This document shows positions 25,694-35,065 of a stretch of DNA of 64,000 bases, in pieces. Each line of letters begins with the position of its first letter. Position 1 is the stretch's first letter. Under the pieces are notes generated by a model. The model saw nothing but the letters and a program-made list of their open reading frames with translations, did not search any database and was not told the DNA's origin. Origin of the DNA: Chitinophaga sp. 180180018-3 (GTDB lineage: Bacteria; Bacteroidota; Bacteroidia; Chitinophagales; Chitinophagaceae); NCBI RefSeq assembly GCF_037893185.1, contig NZ_CP140772.1, positions 6,658,501 to 6,722,500 on the forward strand, written 5' to 3'. Both the position numbers and the translations under genes were made by a program.

Positions 25694-27520
25694 TCATTTT
25701 TTCCTGTACTGATCCAACATTTTCTGTACTTCAATACCTGCGAAGATGACGGCAAAAGATCCATGTGTGTCGTTGTCATAAAATGGTCTTGTCATGTAAT
25801 AGTTCACATCTTCGGAGCACATCGTACCAACACATATCTTATGCACAGTGCCATCGTCTTCTATTTCAGCGGCGATCGCTCTCCATCCTTTTTCTACAAT
25901 GGGAGTAAATTTTTTCCTATCTAACCACCCTAGTCTCACACCTCTTGCCATCGCCATGGTGAATATGGCGGTACCGGAAACTTCTACGGGAGAATCATCG
26001 CGGTTGATGACGTTATGCCAATAACCATCCCAGCTTTGATAACGGATTAATGAGTTAGCAAAATCCTGGTAGAGGTGCAGAATTGCTTTATATTTTGGAT
26101 GATCGGGCGGCAATGCCATCAATACTTCTGTCATTGCCCAGATGCCCCAACCGTTAGCGCGCGACCAATAAGGTAATTTCACCTGTGGCCGGCGGGAATA
26201 GTTGGCATGCATGAAAAGCCGTGCATCCTTATCCCATACATGTTTGGTAAAATCCAGTATCTGACTGGCAGCATCATCAAAAAACAGTTTCCGTTGTTCC
26301 GGGTCGCTGGTATAAAGCCCTGCCTGCATTAGAAAAGGAATACCCATAAACATATCATCTACCCATACGGTATATTCTTCCGGCGTAGTACGGGTATAGT
26401 TGGTGTAGCCCGGGCTTCTTATCTGTCCTGACCGGGCATAGTCCATCATTTTATCAATATATGTTTTATAGATGGATTTATTCCTGAAATCCTTCTCTTT
26501 ACGCAGCCGATAGATCAGGGGCATAGAAGGGGCTAATGTAAAATCCAGCAACCTGGAATTGATGACCATTGCATTAGCTGAATTATAGGCTCTAAGGTTA
26601 TTTACCTGGTAGTCTACGAAAGGCATCCCGTTCATCTGGAAATCACAGAAATTCACCGCCCATTGATTGTATTGCTTTTCGCCAGTCAGTTCACTCAGCT
26701 GCTCCATCGCCCATGCCACTCCCCCATTATGATAATTCCATTGATAGGTAGTTCCCCACGCCCGGGCGCCTATCACATCTCCCAATACCTCCGGCTTAGG
26801 AACCGTCCAGGTTACCGGCGCCAAAAGCCCCGCATACATAGCACCAAACCGGAACTCTTTCTCCGGCATTTGTATGGTACCTATCCCCGGCGTAAAAGGC
26901 CCGCAGATAAGCCAGTTACTCAAAGCAGCCACACTACTGTCTACATACTTTACTCCTTTTAACCCAATTTCAGGATACTCCCGCGTTACATTCGATACAG
27001 CATCATGCTCACTGGGCGGCTGCAGGAATACACACCATTCTTTTCCGCTGGTGGCCGACTTTATCAGCAAATCATTGTTCCCTTTTCTCAATTGCACGCG
27101 AAAGGAATCTGTCATCGCCATACTCCTTTCATCTCTTGCTATAGCAATATCCCTGTTACTATTTTTTTCATAAACCAGCTTTCCATTGCACCAAATCCTG
27201 CAGGCATCATTATGTGCTATTTCAATAGTAAAACCTGTATCTCTCAATACGGTTAATTGTGTATAGGCATAGGCCACGGCTTCTTTTCCTTTACCCAATG
27301 TTTTCCCAAAATCAACAAAGCTCAAACCACTGAAACGTTGATGACGCGCCGGAAACACCAGCTGATAGGCAAATGGCGTTTCACGTATCAGTTTATCTCC
27401 TATCTTTTTTATCTTATCAACGGGATGCAGGACTTCTACAGCCGACTGCGCCATGCCACTGCTCACCACCAAAAGAACAAACAATAGCGTACTTGTATAT
27501 TTCTTCATCATGATTTTCAT
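25694..27520 (-). CDS. Glycoside hydrolase family 105 (unsaturated rhamnogalacturonyl hydrolase type)
   Basis: A 608-residue exported enzyme (signal peptide ending SSGMAQ; possible starts at 27520, 27511 and 27508). An N-terminal beta-sandwich (about 30-200) is followed by a six-hairpin barrel (about 230-605) of the GH88/GH105 type. Typical segments are WVDDMFMGIPFLMQAGLY, which holds the likely catalytic Asp, and YWSRANGWGIWAMTEVL. Family members hydrolyse 4,5-unsaturated uronic acids left by polysaccharide lyases. It is the last gene of the susC-susD-GH27-GH105 operon and starts 1 bp after the GH27 stop. No lyase is present in the locus. Confidence 0.88.
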   Translation of the reverse strand: MKIMMKKYTSTLLFVLLVVSSGMAQSAVEVLHPVDKIKKIGDKLIRETPFAYQLVFPARHQRFSGLSFVDFGKTLGKGKEAVAYAYTQLTVLRDTGFTIEIAHNDACRIWCNGKLVYEKNSNRDIAIARDERSMAMTDSFRVQLRKGNNDLLIKSATSGKEWCVFLQPPSEHDAVSNVTREYPEIGLKGVKYVDSSVAALSNWLICGPFTPGIGTIQMPEKEFRFGAMYAGLLAPVTWTVPKPEVLGDVIGARAWGTTYQWNYHNGGVAWAMEQLSELTGEKQYNQWAVNFCDFQMNGMPFVDYQVNNLRAYNSANAMVINSRLLDFTLAPSMPLIYRLRKEKDFRNKSIYKTYIDKMMDYARSGQIRSPGYTNYTRTTPEEYTVWVDDMFMGIPFLMQAGLYTSDPEQRKLFFDDAASQILDFTKHVWDKDARLFMHANYSRRPQVKLPYWSRANGWGIWAMTEVLMALPPDHPKYKAILHLYQDFANSLIRYQSWDGYWHNVINRDDSPVEVSGTAIFTMAMARGVRLGWLDRKKFTPIVEKGWRAIAAEIEDDGTVHKICVGTMCSEDVNYYMTRPFYDNDTHGSFAVIFAGIEVQKMLDQYRKK

Positions 27521-27521
27521 T

Positions 27522-29477
27522 TTAGCCGGCTGGTTTCATTTTTAAAAACAACACGCCGTGAGAGGGCACCTGGGATGAATAGCTATTGTTAGCTACCCCT
27601 TCCTCCCTTTGCAGCCATAGATTCCGTATTTTCTGCGGGCCCTTTATAGCCAGCTGATTCCATTGAACAGTCAACTCCTGCCTGTTATCCGACAGATTAA
27701 ACAACCCTACAGCGATAGCACCATCGCTTAATTGCTTAGCCCAGATTTCAATTTTCTTATCCCTGTCAGCAACAATCCTTTTCCCCTGTATACCAGCAGG
27801 ATCCTGATCTACAGCAATCACTTCATTATTCGTTAGCAGGCGTAATGTGAAGGAGTCTACCTGCTTTAAATCGCATCCGATCAATAACGGCGCTGCCAAT
27901 ATGCTCCAGAGTGTAACATGGGTATACTGTTCGTCAGGCGACAGGTTGGTAGCATGAATATCCTTTCCCCAGCCTACTTTTCCCACCACCAGCATATCAG
28001 GATCGTTCCAGCTTCCGGGCCTGGCATATGGTTGCCATTTATCCTGCAGGAATCCGATCGTGGTCATACTGCACCACGAGTCATGAATATCGCCGGTGGT
28101 ACGCCTGGCATTGGTCAAACGGCTCCAGTCTTCCGCCAGCTCAAATGGAGCCGCATTGGAGATGCTGTACACAATATCCCTTCCTGACTGACGCAGCAGG
28201 TACGTGAGCTCTGCCGTGTGTGCAATATCATTGGTCACCCAATCATATTTCACGTAATCAAAACCCCATTCCGCCCATTGCTCCACATCATTTTTCACAA
28301 AAGAGAAGACACCATACCTGCGGGATGGATTCATCACTTTTCCATCGCGGGTATCAGCTCCTCCGCCAATAAAACCGGCATAGGTTTGTACCCAGGGCGA
28401 CGAGTAAATACCAATCCTGATTCCCTTGCTGTGCACATAATCTACCAATGCCTTCATATCAGGGAAGTTGGCATTTGGCATAATGGCATTGAACTTTCCC
28501 CCTCGCTGCCCCTGCCACCCATCGTCAATATTAATATAGGCATATCCGTAATTGATCAATCCAAGATCCACCATGGCATCCGCCATCTCTCTTATCTTCC
28601 TGTCATTAATGTCGGCACCAAACACATTCCAGCTGTTCCATCCCATCGGTGGCGTAAGTGCGACTTTCTCACCAATGGTTATCACCAGTTCTTTCGTATC
28701 AGTTCCATAGCTGTTTTGCGCGGTAACCACCACCTTATATGTTCCGTTCTTCCCGGGTTGTCCTGTGATAATGCCGGTTTTGCTGTCTATGGCTAGTCCT
28801 TCAGGCAAGCCGATGGCCTTTATGGTAACAGGCCGTTCGCCGGATACCGGAACGGTGAACAGGAAAGGATTTCCAGCACGGGCGCCATAAACGTACGGTG
28901 CATTGATGACAGGATTTTTTGACGGAGCGGGTGTTGTTATATAGGCTTTCTCTCTTACCCGCTTTATTGAAACCGGATCAGTGCCTGCTACATCAAAACA
29001 GGCTTCTACCCAATCGGCGCGGTCTCCCACGGTGCCGTCGCCGGTGTGATCTACAGATAAAATCAGTGACCGGATGCCCTTTGTGGATACAGCCACCTGT
29101 TTGGCCTTTTCTTTTGCATGCATGATACCGCTCCTCCAGAGGATACGGCCATCTCCTATAACAATAAATTCGGCGCTGGCCTGTTTGGCTTCATATTCCG
29201 GCGGGGAGTCGTCGAGGCCTGCACGGGCTTTGAATGAAATGGTTTTTCCGTCGAGTGCAATCCTGAATACACTTTCAGCATGTGTGCCCACCCCTCTGTC
29301 GAATCGCTCCCCTGCAATCAACAGGGGAGTTCTCCACATCGACTGGTTAGCCATAGCTTTCCCTGCCGACTGATCTACATTAGATAAATCCAGCTGATCC
29401 AGCCATACCACATGAGTGGCAGGTTTATAACCCGAAAAGAGGGTAGCCAGCAGGATGGCCACTATCATCGTACGCAT
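27522..29477 (-). CDS. Glycoside hydrolase family 27 alpha-galactosidase with NPCBM domain
   Basis: A 651-residue exported enzyme. After the signal peptide come an NPCBM domain (about 20-165; FDRGVGTHAESVFRIAL), a putative-Ig segment (about 200-270; GLPEGLAIDSKTGIITGQPG) and a GH27 barrel (about 275-570) opening with PPMGWNSWNVFG. The nucleophile Asp is in YVKYDW and the acid/base Asp in TTGDIHDSW. A C-terminal beta-domain closes it. GH27 enzymes are alpha-galactosidases or beta-L-arabinopyranosidases. It sits 1 bp after the susD stop, in the middle of the operon, and probably trims galactose or arabinopyranose side chains of a plant-type polysaccharide. Confidence 0.93.
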   Translation of the reverse strand: MRTMIVAILLATLFSGYKPATHVVWLDQLDLSNVDQSAGKAMANQSMWRTPLLIAGERFDRGVGTHAESVFRIALDGKTISFKARAGLDDSPPEYEAKQASAEFIVIGDGRILWRSGIMHAKEKAKQVAVSTKGIRSLILSVDHTGDGTVGDRADWVEACFDVAGTDPVSIKRVREKAYITTPAPSKNPVINAPYVYGARAGNPFLFTVPVSGERPVTIKAIGLPEGLAIDSKTGIITGQPGKNGTYKVVVTAQNSYGTDTKELVITIGEKVALTPPMGWNSWNVFGADINDRKIREMADAMVDLGLINYGYAYINIDDGWQGQRGGKFNAIMPNANFPDMKALVDYVHSKGIRIGIYSSPWVQTYAGFIGGGADTRDGKVMNPSRRYGVFSFVKNDVEQWAEWGFDYVKYDWVTNDIAHTAELTYLLRQSGRDIVYSISNAAPFELAEDWSRLTNARRTTGDIHDSWCSMTTIGFLQDKWQPYARPGSWNDPDMLVVGKVGWGKDIHATNLSPDEQYTHVTLWSILAAPLLIGCDLKQVDSFTLRLLTNNEVIAVDQDPAGIQGKRIVADRDKKIEIWAKQLSDGAIAVGLFNLSDNRQELTVQWNQLAIKGPQKIRNLWLQREEGVANNSYSSQVPSHGVLFLKMKPAG

Positions 29478-29478
29478 A

Positions 29479-31362
29479 CTAATAGCCTTTATTCTGAACG
29501 CAATTGATATTCCTGTCTAATTCTGTCTGATAAATCGGAAGCGCATACTGGTTGTCTGTATTCCAGGTGATAGCACCGGCCCTGCTTTTCTCATATACTT
29601 TGGCTTCGTTAGCTCCCAGGGCCCATCTTCTTACATTGAACCACCATTTTGCTTCCCCGAATGTTTCGGCCCACATTTCATAATACAGGGCATTTAAAGC
29701 CAGCTGGTCCTGGAAAGCAGCGTCGGTACCATTGGGATGGAGTGCCGCTTTGGTGATCTTTGAACTGGAAGCAATAATTGTATAATCTACATTGGATTGA
29801 CCCGGAAAATCCCAGGCCCTGCGGTGTACCCTGTTAAGGTAATCTAACGCCTGAGGATCATTATTATTGCCGCTCAATTTCCAATAACATTCTGCCAGGT
29901 TCAGGTAAACTTCAGGCAAACGGGTAAAATAAAAATCTGCGCCATGCATTCGAGGATTCTGACTTGCCTGCACATCATACAAATTGAATTTCCGGAGGCT
30001 CCATCCATGTTTGATAACACCTGCACTCTGCGGTGTGTTCAGTTGATATTCTGTTTCGGTGCCTGCACCATAGGGCAAGACAGCCACTTTCGCGGTATTG
30101 TTCATAACAGAATCTACCCAGGGCTGATAAGCACACACCCATAAACGTGGATCAGGATCTACGGCATAGCGCTTCAGCGTTTTCATATGCATACATGAAT
30201 CAACATAGGAAGCTTCCACAGTACGGCCAGGAGTACCCAGGTTTTTCATCACAGGATAATAATTCTGCGGAAATCCAAAACGACCAAGATTCCGGTCGTG
30301 CATAAACATATTGCCGTAACCCGGAGTTGCTCCGCCAGGCGCACCATTGTCGTAAAACGGCGTAAAAATCAGGCTCACTGCGGAAGCTGTCGATGGTCCT
30401 GCCATTGCATTATCGCCGGATCTGACGATCGTAATCTGATGCAACGCTTCTGTATTGTTATTTTCTGTGTAAGCATATTGAGGATTACCATTCCACATAT
30501 TGTAATAATCCGGAAAACTCATTAACGATTTTCCCGCATGCTGCACAATATCCAGGAATATATCGCGGGCTTCGGCCCAACGTTCTTCGTACATCAGGGC
30601 TCGCCCCAGTAAGGCTTCAGCAGCATAATAATCAATACGGCCTTTATCGGCACCTGCCCAGGTTTTCTTAGTACCTGAAGGATCTGTTAAAAGTGCTGTC
30701 GAGTTTTTCAGATCAGCGATGATATAATCCCAGCATTGCTTTACAGTGCTACGCCGGCGCATTTCATCCAGCCGGTCGCCAATCCTGATGTCTGAGGTGA
30801 ACAGAATAACGCCGGGGTTTTGATTGTCCCCATTTCCTTTCACCACTACCTCCTGTGCATATAAGTTCATCAGGAAGAAGTAATGCCATGCGCGCAGATA
30901 ATATGCTTCTCCCAGTTTGTATCTTAATGCCAGCGTATCGGCGGCCGACAAACTACTGCCCTTCCTTTGCCTGAAGTTGGGAACAATCTGGTCGATAAAT
31001 GTTCTGGCCTGTTGTACACCTCTGTACAATCCGCGCCACTGAGCGCCGGCATAACCATTTGCTGCATTTATATGAAGCGTCTGTAATTCGTTCCAGTCGC
31101 TGGTTCCCAGCCAGGCCACATCTCCCGTATGATCTATATTATAAAAGAACCTTCCCAGGTTGGTAAAGCCAAACAGCTCAACGCTGTGGACATTGGCGTA
31201 GGGAGAATTAAGAAAGTAATCTACCTGGGCCATCGTCTCCGGAAAGATATCAGGATTTAATACGTTGTTTGGCTTGGATTCATCTACAAAATTCTTCTTA
31301 CATCCCAGCAGCGATATACTTAAACCAAGGATGAAGGAAAGCTTTATTATGTTGAGTTTCAT
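29479..31362 (-). CDS. SusD/RagB family outer-membrane lipoprotein
   Basis: A 627-residue surface lipoprotein (lipobox LLGC, Cys21, followed by KK). The tetratricopeptide-like helical core is recognisable from GAQWRGLYRGVQQARTFIDQ, LGEAYYLRAWHYFFLMNLYA and EALLGRALMYEERWAEARDI. The C-terminal FTRLPEVYLNLAECYWKL and EMWAETFGEAKWWFNVRRWA segments are standard for SusD proteins. It captures glycans for the SusC transporter encoded 30 bp upstream, forming a lid over the barrel. Its length is near the upper family range. Confidence 0.95.
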   Translation of the reverse strand: MKLNIIKLSFILGLSISLLGCKKNFVDESKPNNVLNPDIFPETMAQVDYFLNSPYANVHSVELFGFTNLGRFFYNIDHTGDVAWLGTSDWNELQTLHINAANGYAGAQWRGLYRGVQQARTFIDQIVPNFRQRKGSSLSAADTLALRYKLGEAYYLRAWHYFFLMNLYAQEVVVKGNGDNQNPGVILFTSDIRIGDRLDEMRRRSTVKQCWDYIIADLKNSTALLTDPSGTKKTWAGADKGRIDYYAAEALLGRALMYEERWAEARDIFLDIVQHAGKSLMSFPDYYNMWNGNPQYAYTENNNTEALHQITIVRSGDNAMAGPSTASAVSLIFTPFYDNGAPGGATPGYGNMFMHDRNLGRFGFPQNYYPVMKNLGTPGRTVEASYVDSCMHMKTLKRYAVDPDPRLWVCAYQPWVDSVMNNTAKVAVLPYGAGTETEYQLNTPQSAGVIKHGWSLRKFNLYDVQASQNPRMHGADFYFTRLPEVYLNLAECYWKLSGNNNDPQALDYLNRVHRRAWDFPGQSNVDYTIIASSSKITKAALHPNGTDAAFQDQLALNALYYEMWAETFGEAKWWFNVRRWALGANEAKVYEKSRAGAITWNTDNQYALPIYQTELDRNINCVQNKGY

Positions 31363-31392
31363 TAATCGTAATTTTTTGCTTAAAAGAATGGA

Positions 31393-34300
31393 TTAGAATC
31401 CGAATTCAATGCCGAATGAATGAATCCTGGTTTTAGGATATACTTCTGCTGAAATAATCCCCTGTGCAAGTGCACCTGAATTGGCGCCGGCAAAACCAAC
31501 TTCAGGATCTACATTCTTTACTTTCGTTATCAAAAATAAATTCTGACCACTGTAATAAACCCTGAGCTGCCTTATTTTCAGGCGGTTTAACATCTTTTCA
31601 GGCAGGTTGTAACCAATCTGTAAATTCTGCAGTCGCAGGAAGGATCCTTTCTGTATGTGATAGTCGGAGATTCGCTTATAGTTTCCATTGGGATCATACT
31701 GAAACGCATTATTACTCAGGTATCCCCATCTGGGTTGCCCGGTAAGGCCATTACCATACATGAAGGAACTGTTGAATACCTTTGATGTTGTGTTGAAGTC
31801 GTTATAAATACTATTATAGTATCCACTCATACCATTGTAAACATCGTTGCCATACACACCATTGAAGAAGCACGCCAGGTCAAAATTCCGGTAAGTAAGA
31901 CCGATATTAAATCCGTAGGTCATTTTCGGCAACGGATTACCAATGATAGTTCTGTCTTTATCATTGATCACCCCATCTCCATTCAGATCTTCATACCAAA
32001 TATCACCGGGCCCTGATCCGGCTACATTCCAATAGGCATTACCACCTGCCTGTGCTTTGGCATTCAGTTCATCCATTGTTTTCTGGTCCGGTATCAGGCC
32101 TTTTGTTTTAAATCCATAGAACTGGGAAATGGGTGAATTCAGCTGTGTACGGGTAACGATACCAGACCAGTATTCCCCTGCGGAACCGGCGTCTATAGGC
32201 AAACTTTCTCCGCCGAATGACAATATTTTATTGCGATTGAAGGCAACATTAAATCCAACATTTACACCGAGCTTTCCAAAATTTTCCTGGTAGCTGGCGG
32301 TGAATTCCAGTCCTTTGTTTCTCATTTTTCCCAGATTCATATCCAGCACATAGGAGTCTGAAGAAGAGTGCCCGTTGCTCATGCCGGTGCTGGGGGGCAG
32401 GCTGCGCTGATACAGCATGTCTTTGGTATCCCGGATGTAATAATCCACCGTCAGGTTCAATTTATTATTAAGCAGGCCAACGTCTACGCCCACATTGGAG
32501 GTGGTAACGGTTTCCCAGTGAATGTTGGGATTGGCTACACGCCCTACTCCCCAACCGCTCACAGCGCCGGTTCCGGGTAACTCATTGAATTGGGTTTTGT
32601 CGTAGTTGGCGAGTGATGGAATATAAACATAACTGCCTACGCCGTCGTTACCCAAACTTCCATATGAAACTCTCAGTTTAAGATCTGATAAGGCTTTGAA
32701 CCTGTTCTTCAGAAATCCTTCTTCGGTCAGTCTCCAGCCCGCTGCTGCAGAGGGGAAATTTCCTTTCCGGTAATTTGGTCCAAAACGGTCGCTTATATCC
32801 TGGCGAAGGTTGGCTTCCAGAAAATATTTATTCTTATAGGCATAGTTAATCTTTCCAAAATAGCTGAGCATACGTGAAATGCCATAATCCATCTCAGACG
32901 AGCGTCCGCTGGTATTGCCGGGTACATTGCTCAACGCGGAGGATTCAGCAAAGCCCACCGGAAAGGCATCAGAAATAACCGGTACAGAATAGGCAGAATT
33001 AACGGCATAGATCGATCCGGCTAATGTATCTGAAGATGATTTTCTTCCTTCCATCCCAGCCAGCAATTTAAACTCATGGTCACCGATCTTTTTGTCGTAC
33101 GATGCAACGATGTTCCCTACATAAGCCATTATTAAGCTGCTTTGCTTCCGTAGATTATCCTGCGGCTGATTAGATTGGCCTGATACATACCACTTCGCCT
33201 CAAATTGACGGGCCATGGTGGTTACGAAGTCACCTCCGCCGGTAGCGCGTACATGCAGACCCGTGATCGGTTCAACATCTATGTACATATTACCCTCCGC
33301 TTCCAGTGAATTGTATCTTCTGTTGGTGGTATTCACATAGGCGGCCCAGTTACCTCCGTTGTAATTACCGGCTGATGGCAGTCCTCCCCAGGAGCCATCG
33401 TCATTCTTTGGCCGCATCATCGGAGAAGATCGGAAAGGCAACGCATAGGCATTTGCCTGGTTACCGGTTATCACCGGCGGGTTATCGGCATATGAATACA
33501 GGTTCAGCCTTTCGCCCACCTTTATTTTCTTACCCAGGTCGTAATCGCTGTTGACCCGTAAGCTGTATCGCTCCGACCAGGAATTAATCACAATACCATC
33601 CGCACGCCTGTAGCCGGCAGAGATATAATAGTTCTGCTTAGGGCCGCCGCCGCTGAGTGAAACGTTATAGTTCTGTTCCTTTCCGGTACGATACAAATAA
33701 TCGACCCAGTTGGTATTTACTGATTCATCCCAATTGGTAGCTGATGGAACAATGGCTGCCCAGGCTTTTTTATAATCTTTTGTTCCTAATAATTTAGGGA
33801 GATAGGTACCTTGACTGAACCCCTGATTCAACGAAATATCCACATTCATTCTTTCTTTCCGGGAACCTTTCCTGGTGGTAACAAGAATCACCCCACCTGC
33901 AGCACGGGCTCCATAGATAGCGGCAGAGGAGGCATCGCGGAGCACCTGAATATTTTCAATATCCCGCGGATTCAAATTAAAACCGGTATTACCAATGGCG
34001 GGTACGCCATCAACAACATACAGTGGCGACATACCGCGGATATTTCCCACTCCCCGGATTACAATAGCTCCGGTTGACCGCGGATCACCACTGGCGTTGG
34101 TTACCTGCACACCGGCTGCGCGCCCCTGTAGCATGTTACCAATACCGGTAACCGCCATTTTAGAGATGTCCTTTGTGTTGATGGATGACACCGCACCTAA
34201 GAGGTTGGCCTTTTTCTGCGCGCTATACCCGATCACCACTACATCCTGCAGCTGCTTTGATGAGGAGGTTAATACTATCCTGAGCGCAGCACTGCCCTTC

Positions 34301-34569
34301 CCAACGGCAACATTATAATCTGTAAATCCTACGCTGCGGATGGTCAGGCTGGATGGAGACCTGGTTAGTTTAATGGAAAACTGTCCACTGGCGTCGGTGG
34401 CTACTCCGTTTGTGGTGCCATCTTCAATTACCGTGGCGCCAGGAACTGGTTCGCTTTGCTCGGAAACAACCATTCCTTTTACGACAATGGTTTGTGCCCC
34501 GGACTCCTGCGCCCTGGCAAAAAGTGCCAACAGGAGCAATACAATACTAAAGAATGAGTGCAGTTTCAT
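31393..34569 (-). CDS. SusC/RagA family TonB-linked outer-membrane transporter
   Basis: A 1058-residue importer of oligosaccharides across the outer membrane, energised by TonB-ExbBD. The frame extends to 34662, but the Met at 34569 begins a normal signal peptide (MKLHSFFSIVLLLLALFARA) and is chosen; Met at 34635 is an alternative. A CarboxypepD_reg domain (about 30-105, VVKGMVVSEQSEPVPGATV) precedes the plug (GIGNMLQGRAAGVQVTNASG, IVIRGVGNIRGMSPLYVVDG) and the 22-strand barrel (about 240-1058) ending in Phe (SFGIEFGF). It is the first gene of the susC-susD-GH27-GH105 operon. Confidence 0.95.
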   Translation of the reverse strand: MKLHSFFSIVLLLLALFARAQESGAQTIVVKGMVVSEQSEPVPGATVIEDGTTNGVATDASGQFSIKLTRSPSSLTIRSVGFTDYNVAVGKGSAALRIVLTSSSKQLQDVVVIGYSAQKKANLLGAVSSINTKDISKMAVTGIGNMLQGRAAGVQVTNASGDPRSTGAIVIRGVGNIRGMSPLYVVDGVPAIGNTGFNLNPRDIENIQVLRDASSAAIYGARAAGGVILVTTRKGSRKERMNVDISLNQGFSQGTYLPKLLGTKDYKKAWAAIVPSATNWDESVNTNWVDYLYRTGKEQNYNVSLSGGGPKQNYYISAGYRRADGIVINSWSERYSLRVNSDYDLGKKIKVGERLNLYSYADNPPVITGNQANAYALPFRSSPMMRPKNDDGSWGGLPSAGNYNGGNWAAYVNTTNRRYNSLEAEGNMYIDVEPITGLHVRATGGGDFVTTMARQFEAKWYVSGQSNQPQDNLRKQSSLIMAYVGNIVASYDKKIGDHEFKLLAGMEGRKSSSDTLAGSIYAVNSAYSVPVISDAFPVGFAESSALSNVPGNTSGRSSEMDYGISRMLSYFGKINYAYKNKYFLEANLRQDISDRFGPNYRKGNFPSAAAGWRLTEEGFLKNRFKALSDLKLRVSYGSLGNDGVGSYVYIPSLANYDKTQFNELPGTGAVSGWGVGRVANPNIHWETVTTSNVGVDVGLLNNKLNLTVDYYIRDTKDMLYQRSLPPSTGMSNGHSSSDSYVLDMNLGKMRNKGLEFTASYQENFGKLGVNVGFNVAFNRNKILSFGGESLPIDAGSAGEYWSGIVTRTQLNSPISQFYGFKTKGLIPDQKTMDELNAKAQAGGNAYWNVAGSGPGDIWYEDLNGDGVINDKDRTIIGNPLPKMTYGFNIGLTYRNFDLACFFNGVYGNDVYNGMSGYYNSIYNDFNTTSKVFNSSFMYGNGLTGQPRWGYLSNNAFQYDPNGNYKRISDYHIQKGSFLRLQNLQIGYNLPEKMLNRLKIRQLRVYYSGQNLFLITKVKNVDPEVGFAGANSGALAQGIISAEVYPKTRIHSFGIEFGF

Positions 34570-35065
34570 TTGTGGAAAAGTAATTCCATAAGTGAGTGAC
34601 AGCCGTTTTAAACAGCTCACATTTATGTTTTTCATATACGTAGAAATTGAAACGAACGACACTGAATCGTCGCGGCCAAAAATATCACCACGTCATATGC
34701 TAATGCAAAACAAACTGCTCAAAAAACAGGAACAAACTGCGATCAAAACACGATCAAAATTACAACACATTATAATTCAATAAATTATAAATAAACAATA
34801 CATCAGAGGAAGCAACTACTGATGGCCGGAAATTACCTGGTTGAGGGCGTCTGTGAGGATAGATTTTCTGCCGGGTGGTGTCTTTACAAAAAGAAAAAAA
34901 GAGGAGAATAGTTGTTATTTCACGAAGCAGCCAGGATTAATTAATGATATGTTCATTTTAAGATTGCACCCACTACCGTATTTTAATTCCTGTTAGCATG
35001 TATTAAATTCACGACGCAATTCCGGGATAGATTCTCAGACAACATCTAAATAACTACTAAAATAT
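34570..35065. other. Intergenic region between susC operon and divergent YncE/phosphoesterase gene
   Basis: About 500 bp, A+T-rich. It contains the susC promoter at 34677-34709 and a pair of short A+T palindromic stretches around 34770-34800. Apart from these I see no RNA gene, repeat or clear operator. The + strand gene at 35066 must be transcribed from its right part, but no convincing TAnnTTTG box is visible there. Confidence 0.5.
34677..34709 (-). promoter_or_regulatory. Bacteroidota-type promoter of the polysaccharide operon
   Basis: On the minus strand a -7 element TATTTTTG (34677-34684, TAnnTTTG) is preceded, after 21 bp, by a -33 TTTG (34706-34709). The start site would lie near 34670, about 100 nt before the susC ATG. 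No second strong candidate is seen in the intergenic region. Confidence 0.6.
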
